From contig NZ_SSBI01000036.1 of NCBI RefSeq assembly GCF_004795015.1, forward strand, positions 1-64,000: 64,000 bases of DNA, read 5' to 3'. The first letter of the stretch is position 1. Each line of letters starts with the position of its first letter. The DNA is from Streptomyces sp. A1277 (GTDB lineage: Bacteria; Actinomycetota; Actinomycetes; Streptomycetales; Streptomycetaceae). The notes under the pieces are model-generated. The model made no database searches and had not been told where the DNA came from. It saw nothing but the letters and a program-made list of their open reading frames with translations. The translations under genes were made by a program, and so were the position numbers. Positions 39,804 through 48,116 of this stretch are shown here, piece after piece.

Positions 39804-40856
39804 GTGGCCAAGGTGACGCGGGACGATGTGGCGAGACTGGCGGGTACGTCGACCGCGGTGGTCAGTTACGTCATCAACAACGGACCCCGGCCGGTCGCCC
39901 CGGCCACGCGCGAGCGGGTGCTCGCCGCGATCAAGGAGCTGGGTTACCGGCCCGACCGGGTCGCCCAGGCGATGGCCTCGCGGCGGACCGACCTCATAGG
40001 AATGATCGTGCCGGACGCCCGGCAGCCGTTCTTCGCGGAGATGACGCACGCGGTCGAACAGGCCGCCGCCGAGCGCGGGAAAATGGTGCTCGTCGGCAAC
40101 TCCGACTACCGCGACGAGCGCGAGGTCCACTACCTGCGGGCCTTCCTCGGCATGCGGGTCTCCGGCCTGATCCTGGTCAGCCAGGGTCACAGCGAGCGCG
40201 CGGCGGCCGAGATCGAGGCGTGGGACGCCCGGGTCGTGCTGCTGCACGAGCGGCCCGAGGCGATCGACGACGTCGCGGTGGTCACGGACGACGTCGGGGG
40301 CGCCCAGCTCGCCACCCGCCACCTCCTTGAGCACGGCAACGCGTACGTGGCGTGCCTCGGCGGCATGGAGTCCACCCCGGCGGTCGGCGACCCGGTCGCC
40401 GACCACATCGAGGGCTGGCGCCGGGCCATGCACGAGTCGGGCCGCTCCACGGAGGGCCGGCTCTTCCAGGCCCCGTACAACCGCTACGACGCCTACCGGG
40501 TGGCGCTGGACCTGCTCGCGGGCCCGGACCGGCCCCCGGCCATCTTCTGCGCCACGGACGACCAGGCCATCGGCGTGCTGCGGGCGGCGCGCGAGCTGCG
40601 CATCGACGTGCCGGGCGAGCTGGCGGTCGCGGGCTTCGACGACGTGAAGGAAGCCGGTCTGACCGATCCGCCGCTGACGACGGTCTTCTCGGACCGCCCG
40701 GCGATGGCGCGGGCGGCCGTGGACCTGGTGCTCGACGACTCGTTGCGGGTGTCGGGGTCGCGGCGGGAACGGCTGAAGCAGTTCCCCTCCGCGCTGGTGG
40801 TCCGCCGCTCGTGCGGCTGCGGGGAGCCCCCGGCGGCGGGCCGGGCGCAGTCCTGA
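39804..40856 (+). CDS. LacI-family transcriptional regulator
   Basis: A 350-aa regulator. The N-terminal HTH reads VTRDDVARLAGTSTAVVSYV with hinge-region helix RVLAAIKELGYRPDRVAQAM. The periplasmic-binding-like core follows (LIGMIVPDARQPFFAEMTHA, FCATDDQAIGVLRAARELR, DVKEAGLTDPPLTTVFSD). The C terminus contains RRSCGCGE. The GTG start lies 24 bp after glnR, so the two may be co-transcribed. The ligand is probably a sugar but cannot be assigned. Confidence 0.9.
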   Translation: MAKVTRDDVARLAGTSTAVVSYVINNGPRPVAPATRERVLAAIKELGYRPDRVAQAMASRRTDLIGMIVPDARQPFFAEMTHAVEQAAAERGKMVLVGNSDYRDEREVHYLRAFLGMRVSGLILVSQGHSERAAAEIEAWDARVVLLHERPEAIDDVAVVTDDVGGAQLATRHLLEHGNAYVACLGGMESTPAVGDPVADHIEGWRRAMHESGRSTEGRLFQAPYNRYDAYRVALDLLAGPDRPPAIFCATDDQAIGVLRAARELRIDVPGELAVAGFDDVKEAGLTDPPLTTVFSDRPAMARAAVDLVLDDSLRVSGSRRERLKQFPSALVVRRSCGCGEPPAAGRAQS

Positions 40857-40967
40857 CGCTCGCACGGGCGTGCGCCGGGCGGCCTTTATATCGGGCATAC
40901 GCGGTTCTGCCGGGCTTCTCAGGGCGTACTCACGCTCTTCTCATCTTGGCCGGACAGTCTCATAGAC

Positions 40968-42113
40968 ATGACAGAGAGCCAGCGCCCGAGCGGCGAGTAC
41001 CCGATGTACCCCTCGTACGGCAACGGCGACGCGGCCTACCCGCCGCCGCCGTCATACCAGCCCGTCCAGCCGGTCCCCATGGGCCCCGGAACCACGGTGT
41101 GGCCCGCCCCCGCCCCGGCCGACGGGCACGCGGGCGGCGGTGACCAGGGCGGCGGCCCGTACGGTCACGGCCTGCCGCAGTCCCCCGCCGAGCCGCCCGC
41201 CGCCCGGCGCCGGGTCCGCAAGCCGGTGGCGCTCCTCGCGGCGGTGGCCATCGCGGCGGCGATCGTGGGCGGCGGCACCGCGACGGTGATCGGCAAGCTC
41301 ACCGGCGACACCGCCGCCACCGCAGCCGGCGGCGGCGTCATCCCCGGCACCACCGTCTCGCAGAGCAGCAAGGGCACGGTGGCCGGTGTGGCCGCGGCCC
41401 TCTCGCCGACGATCGTGGAGATCGGCGCGACCTCGACGGCCGGCCAGTCGACCGGTTCGGGCGTCGTCATCACCTCCGACGGCGAGATCGTCACCAACAA
41501 CCACGTCGTCGCGGGCGCCACGGCCATCAAGGTCACGCTGAGCACCGGCAAGACGTACACCGCCGACGTCGTCGGCACCGACGCCGACAAGGACCTCGCC
41601 CTCATCAAGCTCCAGGGCGCGAGCGGGCTGAAGACCGCCACGCTCGGCGACTCCTCCCAGGTCGCCGTAGGCGACGAGGTCGTCGCGATCGGCTCGCCCG
41701 AGGGCCTGACCGGCACGGTCACCAGCGGCATCGTCTCCGCACTCGACCGCGACGTCACGGTCGCCAAGGACGGCGACAGCGGCCAGGACCAGAGCCAGCA
41801 GCAGGGTGGCGGCCGGCAGTGGCCGTTCGAGTTCGGCGGGCAGCAGTTCAACGGCGACACCGGCGAGTCCACCACCACCTACAAGGCCATCCAGACCGAC
41901 GCCTCGCTCAACCCGGGCAACTCCGGCGGTGCGCTGATCAACATGAACGGCGAGATCATCGGCATCAACTCGGCGATGTACTCGGCGAGCTCCGCCAGCG
42001 GTTCCAGCGGCTCCAGCGGCTCCAGCGCGGGCAGCGTCGGCCTCGGCTTCGCGATCCCGGTGAACACCCTCAAGGCCGACCTCGACGCCCTGCGGGCCGG
42101 CAACGGCTCCTGA
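40968..42113 (+). CDS. membrane-anchored HtrA-type serine protease
   Basis: A 381-aa protease. The cytosolic N terminus is Pro/Gly/Tyr-rich, followed by a membrane helix (KPVALLAAVAIAAAIVGGGT) and an extracellular trypsin-like domain. Catalytic triad: His in VTNNHVVAG, Asp in DADKDLALIKL, Ser in NPGNSGGALINMNGE. A Gln/Gly-rich insertion lies before the serine. No PDZ domain follows, so it is shorter than DegP. It lies directly upstream of a response regulator and histidine kinase, similar to PepD beside MprAB in mycobacteria, suggesting an envelope-stress role. Confidence 0.92.
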   Translation: MTESQRPSGEYPMYPSYGNGDAAYPPPPSYQPVQPVPMGPGTTVWPAPAPADGHAGGGDQGGGPYGHGLPQSPAEPPAARRRVRKPVALLAAVAIAAAIVGGGTATVIGKLTGDTAATAAGGGVIPGTTVSQSSKGTVAGVAAALSPTIVEIGATSTAGQSTGSGVVITSDGEIVTNNHVVAGATAIKVTLSTGKTYTADVVGTDADKDLALIKLQGASGLKTATLGDSSQVAVGDEVVAIGSPEGLTGTVTSGIVSALDRDVTVAKDGDSGQDQSQQQGGGRQWPFEFGGQQFNGDTGESTTTYKAIQTDASLNPGNSGGALINMNGEIIGINSAMYSASSASGSSGSSGSSAGSVGLGFAIPVNTLKADLDALRAGNGS

Positions 42114-42198
42114 CCTCTCCGGCACCGGCGGCCGTGCGAGGCTGAGAAGCTGGTGCACGCGCCCTGCCCGTACCGAACGAGAAGAGGACGAAGCAGCG

Positions 42199-42930
42199 AT
42201 GAGCCCCGCCGAAGACGATCCGCAGCGCATCCTGATCGTCGACGACGAGCCCGCCGTGCGCGAGGCCCTGCAACGCAGCCTCGCCTTCGAGGGATACGGC
42301 ACCGAGGTCGCCGTCGACGGCCTCGACGCCCTCACCAAGGCGGAGTCGTACGCCCCCGACCTCATCGTCCTCGACATCCAGATGCCGCGCATGGACGGCC
42401 TGACCGCCGCCCGCCGCATCCGCTCCACGGGCACCACCACGCCCATCCTGATGCTCACGGCCCGGGACACCGTCGGCGACCGCGTCACCGGACTCGACGC
42501 GGGCGCCGACGACTACCTGGTCAAGCCCTTCGAACTGGACGAGCTCTTCGCCCGCATCCGGGCCCTGCTGCGCCGCAGCTCCTACGCGGCGGCCGCGGGC
42601 GGCCCCGTCCCCGACGACAACGTGCTGTCCTTCGCCGACCTCCGCATGGACCTCGCCACCCGCGAGGTCACCCGCGGCAACCGGCGCGTGGAGCTGACCC
42701 GTACCGAATTCACCCTCCTGGAGATGTTCCTCGCGCACCCGCGCCAGGTGCTGACCCGGGAACAGATCCTCAAGGCGGTGTGGGGCTTCGACTTCGAGCC
42801 GAGCTCCAACTCCCTGGACGTCTACGTGATGTACCTGCGCCGCAAGACGGAGGCCGGCGGCGAACCGCGCCTGGTCCACACCGTCCGGGGCGTGGGCTAC
42901 GCGCTGCGCTCCGGCGGGGGCGAGGGGTGA
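42199..42930 (+). CDS. OmpR-family response regulator
   Basis: A 243-aa regulator. The receiver has DDEPAVREALQRS, phospho-Asp in LIVLDIQMPRMDGLTA, MLTARD, and the Lys in DYLVKPFELDEL. The winged helix includes RVELTRTEFTLLEMFLAHPR and SNSLDVYVMYLRRKTE. It follows the HtrA-type protease by 85 bp and overlaps its kinase gene by 4 bp (GTGA). It is probably the partner of that kinase in envelope-stress sensing (inference). Confidence 0.94.
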   Translation: MSPAEDDPQRILIVDDEPAVREALQRSLAFEGYGTEVAVDGLDALTKAESYAPDLIVLDIQMPRMDGLTAARRIRSTGTTTPILMLTARDTVGDRVTGLDAGADDYLVKPFELDELFARIRALLRRSSYAAAAGGPVPDDNVLSFADLRMDLATREVTRGNRRVELTRTEFTLLEMFLAHPRQVLTREQILKAVWGFDFEPSSNSLDVYVMYLRRKTEAGGEPRLVHTVRGVGYALRSGGGEG

Positions 42931-44363
42931 CGGGGCCCCTGCACCGCTTCCGCGCCCTGCCCCTGCGCTCCCGCCTGGCGCTGCTGGTCGCGGTGGCGGT
43001 GGCGGTGGCGGTGGCGGCGGTGGCGGTGGCCTGCTGGTTCGTGACGCGGGCGCAGCTGGAGGAGCAGCGGGACGCGACGTTGCGCGGCACGACGGTCGAC
43101 AACACCTACCTGAGCAACCTGTACCAGTACTGCACCCGCACCAGCGAGCTTCCGCCCTCGCCCTACACCGGCCTCACCGTCCAGCTCATCGACGCCCAGG
43201 GGACCGCTTGCACCGCCCCCGACTCGCCCGAGTTGCCGGTGACCGCGGCCGACCTCGCGGTGGTCGGAAGCAAGCGGCCCGGCCCACTGCACACGGAGAC
43301 CGACGCCGACGGTGCCAAGATGCGCGTCTTCACCTACCCGGTGACGGTGACGGCATCACGCGGAGGGCCGACCCAGCCGCGTATCGACCTCGGAGTCTCC
43401 ATCGCCCGCCCCCTGAGCGAGATCGACGAACCCCTCTCCACCCTCGCCTGGGTCCTCCTCATCGTCTCCGGCATCGGCGTGGTCGGCGCGGGCGCCGCCG
43501 GGCTCTGGGTCGCCCGTTCCGGTCTGCGCCCCGTCGACGAGCTCACCGAGGCCGTCGAGCACGTGGCCCGTACCGAGGACCTGACCGTCCGCATCCCCGT
43601 CGAGGGCGAGGACGAGATCGCGCGGCTGTCCCGCTCGTTCAACTCGATGACCGCCTCGCTCGCCACCTCCCGCGACCGCCAGGCCCAGCTGATCGCGGAC
43701 GCCGGCCACGAGCTGCGCACCCCGCTCACCTCCCTGCGCACCAACGTCGAACTGCTCGCCCGCAGCGACGAGACCGGCCGGGCGATCCCGCCGGACGACC
43801 GCAGGGCGCTGATGACCTCGGTCAAGGCGCAGATGACCGAGCTGGCCTCGCTCATCGGCGACCTCCAGGAACTGGCCCGCCCGGACGCTGCCCAGCCGGG
43901 CCCGCTCCAGGTGGTGGCCCTGCACGACATCACCCGCACCGCCCTGCGACGGGCCCGGCTGCGCGGCCCCGAGCTGACGATCACGGCGGAACTGGCCCCC
44001 TGGTACGTACGGGCCGAACCGGCCGCGCTGGAGCGGGCGGTCGTCAACGTCCTGGACAACGCGGTGAAGTTCAGCCCGCCCGGCTCCACGATCGACGTGG
44101 TGCTGCACCGGGGCCGGCTGACGGTACGGGACCACGGGCCCGGCATCCCCGCCGACGAACTCCCCCACGTCTTCGAACGCTTCTGGCGCTCCCCGTCCGC
44201 CCGCCAGCTCCCGGGCTCCGGCCTGGGCCTGTCGATCGTGGCGCGCACCGTCCAGCAGTCGGGCGGCGAGATCGCCCTGAGCCCGGCCCCGGGCGGCGGC
44301 ACGGAGGCGTCCATCACCCTGCCGGGCGCCCCGACGCCGCCGCCGGACGGGGTGCGGGGGTAG
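42927..44363 (+). CDS. sensor histidine kinase with HAMP domain
   Basis: A 478-aa membrane kinase. Helix 1 is an unusual VAVAVAVAAVAVA run encoded by GCGGTG repeats, followed by an extracellular domain (about 45-150), helix 2 (about 165-190), and a HAMP linker (ARSGLRPVDELTEAVEHVAR, EDEIARLSRSFNSM). The HisKA has the phospho-His in LIADAGHELRTPLTSLRTN. The HATPase has NVLDNAVKFSPPG, DHGPGI and GSGLGLSIVARTVQQ. The GTG start overlaps the regulator stop. The layout resembles MprB/PrrB-type kinases. Confidence 0.93.
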   Translation: MTGPLHRFRALPLRSRLALLVAVAVAVAVAAVAVACWFVTRAQLEEQRDATLRGTTVDNTYLSNLYQYCTRTSELPPSPYTGLTVQLIDAQGTACTAPDSPELPVTAADLAVVGSKRPGPLHTETDADGAKMRVFTYPVTVTASRGGPTQPRIDLGVSIARPLSEIDEPLSTLAWVLLIVSGIGVVGAGAAGLWVARSGLRPVDELTEAVEHVARTEDLTVRIPVEGEDEIARLSRSFNSMTASLATSRDRQAQLIADAGHELRTPLTSLRTNVELLARSDETGRAIPPDDRRALMTSVKAQMTELASLIGDLQELARPDAAQPGPLQVVALHDITRTALRRARLRGPELTITAELAPWYVRAEPAALERAVVNVLDNAVKFSPPGSTIDVVLHRGRLTVRDHGPGIPADELPHVFERFWRSPSARQLPGSGLGLSIVARTVQQSGGEIALSPAPGGGTEASITLPGAPTPPPDGVRG

Positions 44364-44398
44364 GCGAGCCGGCGCGGGAGGCCCCGAGCAGGGCGCAC

Positions 44399-44451
44399 AA
44401 AAAAAGGGGGAGGGGCTGTGGACCGGTTGGCCGGTCCGCAGCCCCTCCCCC
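44399..44451. terminator. bidirectional terminator between kinase and 5'-nucleotidase genes
   Basis: A nearly perfect 20-bp stem (GGGGGAGGGGCTGTGGACCGG with CCGGTCCGCAGCCCCTCCCCC, tip TTGG) spans 44406-44451. A run of seven A (44399-44405) precedes it, which is a U-run for minus-strand RNA. It lies 12 bp past the 5'-nucleotidase stop and 36 bp past the kinase stop. Confidence 0.9.
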
Positions 44452-44462
44452 TCTTCCCGGTG

Positions 44463-46346
44463 CTACTGAATGACCGTGATCCGGTCTGCCGCCGGCGGGG
44501 CCAGCGGGGCCGAGGCCGTGGAGTGCGCGGCCAGGTAGGCGTTGAACAGGTCCAGGTCGGAGGCGCCGACGAGCTTGTCGGTGCCCTCGCCGAGCGCCGC
44601 GAAGCCGTCACCGCCGCCTGCCAGGAACTCGTTCATCGCGACGCGGTACGTCTTGCCCGGGTCGATCGCCTCGCCGTTCAGCCGGATCGTGTCCGTGACC
44701 ACACGGTCCGCGCCCGACTTCGTCATGTCCAGCGTGTAGGTGAGGCCATCGGAGACCTGGAGGATCTTCGGGCTGGCCTCGTTCGGGCCGCTGACCTGCT
44801 GCTGCAGCGCGCTGACGAGCTGCGCGCCGGTCAGGTCCACGACGTTCATCATGTTGGTGAAGGGCTGCACGGTGAACGACTCCCCGTACGTGACGACTCC
44901 GTCGCCCTCACTGCCCGACGCCTTGTACACCAGGTCGGCGCGGATGCCGCCCGGGTTCATGAAGGCGACGACCGCCCCGCCCTTGTCCGCCGGGGCCAGG
45001 CCCTCCAGCTGCGCGTCCGCGATCAGGTCGCCGAGCGGCTTCTCCGGGGCCGTGGAACCGCGGCCGTTGATGTCGGCGGAGATGTAGCCCTGCGGCCGGT
45101 TCGAGATCGGCGCCGCGAGCGTGTTCCAGCGGGCGATCAGGTCCGTCATGTCCTTGGCCGGCTTCTGGTCGCGGCTGACGATGTGGTTCGCCGAGACCGG
45201 GTTCGACGGGGCGGGGCTGTGGTGCTTGGTGCCCTTCTTGCCGGAGCCCTTCACCGCCGTGCGCACGATGTCGTTGGTACGGCGGTCGTACGTCAGCGTG
45301 GTGTCGGTGTACAGCTTGCCGAACGAGGCGGCCGACGTGACCAGGCGCGGGTTGCCCGCCGGGTCCGGGATCGTGCACACGTACGCCTGGTGGGTGTGGC
45401 CCGTCACCAGCGCGTCCACCTTCGGCGTGATGCCCTTGGCGATGTCCGTGATCGGCCCGGAGACGCCGTCCCCGGCGCCCGGGCTGTCGCAGTCGTAGTT
45501 GTACGACGCGGAGGCGGGCGCGCCGCCCTCGTGGATCAGCGCGACGATCGACTTGACGCCCTGCCGGTCCAGCTCCTTGGCGTACTTGTTGATCGTCTCG
45601 ACCTCGTCGTGGAACTTCAGGCCCTTGACGCCGTTGGCCGTCACGATGTCCGGCGTGCCCTCCAGGGTCACCCCGATGAAGCCGATCTTGACGCCGTTCT
45701 TCTTCCACACGGTGTACGGGCGGAGGATCGGCTTGCCGGTCTTCTCGCTCGTCACATTGGCGGCCAGGTACGGGAAGTCGGCCCCCTTGAACTTCTTGCC
45801 CTTCTCGTAGCAGCCCTCGACCGGGTGGCAGCCGCCGTTCTGGAGGCGGGCCAGCTCGGTGGCGCCCTCGTCGAACTCGTGGTTGCCGACGCTCGTCACA
45901 TCGAGGTCGATCTTGTTGAGCGCCTCGATGGTCGGCTCGTCGTGGAAGAGCCCCGACAGCAGCGGGCTCGCCCCGACCATGTCGCCGCCGGCCGCGGTGA
46001 TGGAGTACGGGTGGCCCTTGCGGGCGGCGCGCAGCGAGGCGGCGAGGTACTCCACGCCACCGGCCGGAACGTCCTTCCTCGTACCGTCGGCCTGCACCTC
46101 GTTGACCATGCCGGCGGAACCGGCCGGCGGCTCCAGGTTGCCGTGCAGGTCGTTGAAGGACAGCAGCTGTACGTCGACGGTCCGGGCCGGCGTCTGGTGC
46201 CCGTGCCCCTTGCCGTGCCCGTGCCCGTGGCCGCGCTCGTGGGCGCCGGCCGGCATGGCGGCGACGAGTGCGCCCACGGTGACCAGGCCGGCCGCGGCGG
46301 CGAGCACCCGCCGGGACGCGCGGTTCTTCTGCGGTGTCGCTGACAT
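44463..46346 (-). CDS. secreted 5'-nucleotidase / 2',3'-cyclic phosphodiesterase
   Basis: A 627-aa secreted UshA-type metallophosphoesterase that releases phosphate from nucleotides. It has a signal peptide (RVLAAAAGLVTVGALVAAMP to AGA) and a His/Gly-rich stretch (HERGHGHGHGKGHGHQT) that may hold metal. The metallophosphatase domain has LLSFNDLHGNLEPP, GGDMVG, VGNHEFDEG and VTGHTHQAY (all metal ligands). The C-terminal 5'-nucleotidase domain has VAFMNPGGIRADL and YGESFTVQPFTNMM. It fits the phosphate theme of the window, though no convincing PHO box was seen upstream. Confidence 0.94.
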   Translation of the reverse strand: MSATPQKNRASRRVLAAAAGLVTVGALVAAMPAGAHERGHGHGHGKGHGHQTPARTVDVQLLSFNDLHGNLEPPAGSAGMVNEVQADGTRKDVPAGGVEYLAASLRAARKGHPYSITAAGGDMVGASPLLSGLFHDEPTIEALNKIDLDVTSVGNHEFDEGATELARLQNGGCHPVEGCYEKGKKFKGADFPYLAANVTSEKTGKPILRPYTVWKKNGVKIGFIGVTLEGTPDIVTANGVKGLKFHDEVETINKYAKELDRQGVKSIVALIHEGGAPASASYNYDCDSPGAGDGVSGPITDIAKGITPKVDALVTGHTHQAYVCTIPDPAGNPRLVTSAASFGKLYTDTTLTYDRRTNDIVRTAVKGSGKKGTKHHSPAPSNPVSANHIVSRDQKPAKDMTDLIARWNTLAAPISNRPQGYISADINGRGSTAPEKPLGDLIADAQLEGLAPADKGGAVVAFMNPGGIRADLVYKASGSEGDGVVTYGESFTVQPFTNMMNVVDLTGAQLVSALQQQVSGPNEASPKILQVSDGLTYTLDMTKSGADRVVTDTIRLNGEAIDPGKTYRVAMNEFLAGGGDGFAALGEGTDKLVGASDLDLFNAYLAAHSTASAPLAPPAADRITVIQ

Positions 46347-46677
46347 CGGTCCCCTTGTGAGTTCAGCGGGAGGAGTTCGAGGCGCAGCCTAGGGTCAACG
46401 CGCGTAGCGCGACAGATGTTCGTGGTTACGAACTGGTTGCCGCCCGATCGGAACGGGGCCATTCGCCCATATGGGTGCGCGGGCGTGCGCCTCCACCCGG
46501 TGGGCGGGGCGGGGGCCCTGCGGGCAGACTCCCGGAACCCCGCGCCCCGGGACGGGGCAACCTGTGGGGGCGGGCGCCCCGCTCAAGCCTGTCCGGCGAT
46601 TGAGGACGGAACCCTCCGGTCGGACCGGGGCGGCCGGCACCCACACCCCCGGGGCGGAGGCCCTTACGCTCGTACAC
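46347..46677. promoter_or_regulatory. divergent 5'-nucleotidase / mshD intergenic region
   Basis: About 330 bp holding both promoters and one copy of the dispersed TCCGGCGATTGAGGACG element (46585-46610). No gene is supported: an open plus-strand frame across it has no ribosome site. No in-phase PHO repeats were found. Confidence 0.5.
46585..46610 (+). repeat. dispersed intergenic element, copy 1
   Basis: AAGCCTGTCCGGCGATTGAG followed by GACGGA. The same element recurs at 53861-53884 and 58409-58434, always between or at the end of genes. Such elements are widespread in Streptomyces intergenic DNA; their role is unknown. Confidence 0.8.
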
Positions 46678-47616
46678 ATGACGACTGACGTACCGCTCCC
46701 CGCCCCCGGCCGCGAGATCCAGACGCTCGACACCCTCTCCCCCGACCAGTCCGCAGCCGTCCTGGACCTGCTCGCCGAGGCGGCCCGGTCCGACGGCAGG
46801 CAGGCCGTGTCCGAGCAGGGCCGGCTACAGCTGCGGGGCGGCCACCGGGACGGCGTACGGCACTTCCTGCTGAGCGCGGGAGGCGTACTGGCCGGGTACG
46901 CGCAGCTGGAGGACACCGACCCCGTCGAGGCGCCCGCCGCCGAGCTGGTCGTCCACCCCTCGCACCGGGGGCACGGGCACGGGCGGGCGCTCGGGGCGGC
47001 CCTGCTCGCCGCCACCGGCAAGCGGCTGCGGGTGTGGGCGCACGGCGCGAAGGCGTCGGCGCGCCACCTCGCCCAGGTCCTCGGCCTCTCCCTGTTCCGG
47101 GAACTGCGCCAGCTGCGCCGACCGTTGAGCCCGCTGAACCTCGCCGAACCGGTCCTGCCCCCGGGCGTCACCGTCCGCACCTTCGTCCCTGGCGAGGACG
47201 ACGCCGCCTGGCTCGCCGTGAACAGCGCGGCGTTCGCCCACCACCCCGAGCAGGGCTCGCTGACCCAGCGCGACCTGGACGACCGCAAGTCCGAGCCCTG
47301 GTTCGACCCGGAGGGCTTCTTCCTGGCCGAGCGCGAGGACGGCGCCGGGGGCAGCGAGCTGATCGGCTTCCACTGGACGAAGGTGCACGCCGAGGACCGG
47401 CTCGGCGAGGTGTACGTGGTCGGCATCCGGCCCGACGCCCAGGGCGGCGGCCTCGGCAAGGCGCTCACCGCGATCGGGCTGCGCCACCTGGCCGCCGAGG
47501 GACTGCCGACCGCGATGCTCTACGTGGACGCGGACAACCCGGCGGCCCTCGCGGTGTACGAGCGGATGGGGTTCGTCACCCACGAGGTCGACCTGATGTA
47601 CCGCACGGAGTCCTGA
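46678..47616 (+). CDS. mshD: mycothiol synthase
   Basis: MshD acetylates Cys-GlcN-Ins with acetyl-CoA, the last step of mycothiol synthesis. The 312-aa product has two tandem GNAT domains. The N-terminal one has ELVVHPSHRGHGHGRALGAA; the C-terminal active one has VYVVGIRPDAQGGGLGKALT with AMLYVDADNPAALAVYERMG. The motif HWTKVHAEDRLGEVYVVGI is characteristic of MshD. Start is ATG 46678; the frame is open upstream but non-conserved. MshA is encoded 31 kb away in the window. Confidence 0.95.
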   Translation: MTTDVPLPAPGREIQTLDTLSPDQSAAVLDLLAEAARSDGRQAVSEQGRLQLRGGHRDGVRHFLLSAGGVLAGYAQLEDTDPVEAPAAELVVHPSHRGHGHGRALGAALLAATGKRLRVWAHGAKASARHLAQVLGLSLFRELRQLRRPLSPLNLAEPVLPPGVTVRTFVPGEDDAAWLAVNSAAFAHHPEQGSLTQRDLDDRKSEPWFDPEGFFLAEREDGAGGSELIGFHWTKVHAEDRLGEVYVVGIRPDAQGGGLGKALTAIGLRHLAAEGLPTAMLYVDADNPAALAVYERMGFVTHEVDLMYRTES

Positions 47617-47633
47617 AGGCTCACAACTCCCCC

Positions 47634-47660
47634 GGGGGCGGCGCCGCTTGACGCCGCCCC
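47634..47660 (+). terminator. terminator of mshD
   Basis: GGGGCGGCG (47635-47643) pairs with CGCCGCCCC (47652-47660) around an 8-nt loop, followed by TTCCTT. It lies 18 bp past the mshD stop. Confidence 0.7.
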
Positions 47661-47672
47661 TTCCTTGCGGCA

Positions 47673-47700
47673 CCCTTTCACTACTCAATTAGTGAAAGGG
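47673..47700 (+). promoter_or_regulatory. perfect 28-bp palindrome over the GntR-gene ribosome site
   Basis: CCCTTTCACTA (47673-47683) and TAGTGAAAGGG (47690-47700) are exact reverse complements with CTCAAT between. The site ends right at the ribosome site of the GntR-type gene, in the place expected of an autoregulatory operator. Repeats with a CTA...TAG core are typical of YtrA-subfamily GntR repressors. Confidence 0.8.
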
Positions 47701-47705
47701 TGAAG

Positions 47706-48116
47706 ATGGCAGAGTCCGCAGCAGTCGAGTTCCGCATCGACCGGCGCAGCGGCGTCGCCACGTACCTCCAGATCGTCCAGCAGACCAAGCAGGCCCTGCG
47801 CCTGGGACTGCTGGAGCCGGGTGACCGGCTGCCCACCGCACGGGAGGTGGTCGAGGCCACCGCCATCAACCCGAACACCGTGCTCAAGGCGTACCGGGAG
47901 CTGGAGCGCGAAGGGCTCGTCGAGGCCCGGCGCGGCCTCGGCACCTTCGTCACCCGGTCGCTCGGCAGCGCGGCGGCTGCCGACGACGCACCGCTGCGCG
48001 CCGAACTCGCCGCCTGGGCGCGCCGGGCACGGGACGCCGGTCTCGACCGGGACGACGTGAGCGCGCTCTTCACCGCCGTACTGGACAGCACATTCGAGGG
48101 GGACCAGGACCGATGA
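47706..48116 (+). CDS. GntR-family regulator, YtrA subfamily
   Basis: A 136-aa short GntR protein. The winged HTH is YLQIVQQTKQALRLGLLEPG, DRLPTAREVVEATAINPNTV, LKAYRELEREGLVEARRGLG. A short C-terminal helix pair completes the YtrA layout. The ATG at 47706 (AAAGGG upstream) is preferred; GTG 47700 is also in frame. It overlaps the ABC ATPase gene by 4 bp (ATGA), so it regulates that transporter from the palindrome upstream. Confidence 0.92.
   Translation: MAESAAVEFRIDRRSGVATYLQIVQQTKQALRLGLLEPGDRLPTAREVVEATAINPNTVLKAYRELEREGLVEARRGLGTFVTRSLGSAAAADDAPLRAELAAWARRARDAGLDRDDVSALFTAVLDSTFEGDQDR

Noticed and set aside
46347..46400. GTTC words upstream of the 5'-nucleotidase as PHO boxes
   Set aside because: AGTTCAGCGGG and AGTTCGAGG are 15 bp apart, out of the 11-bp phase, and lack the CACC core.
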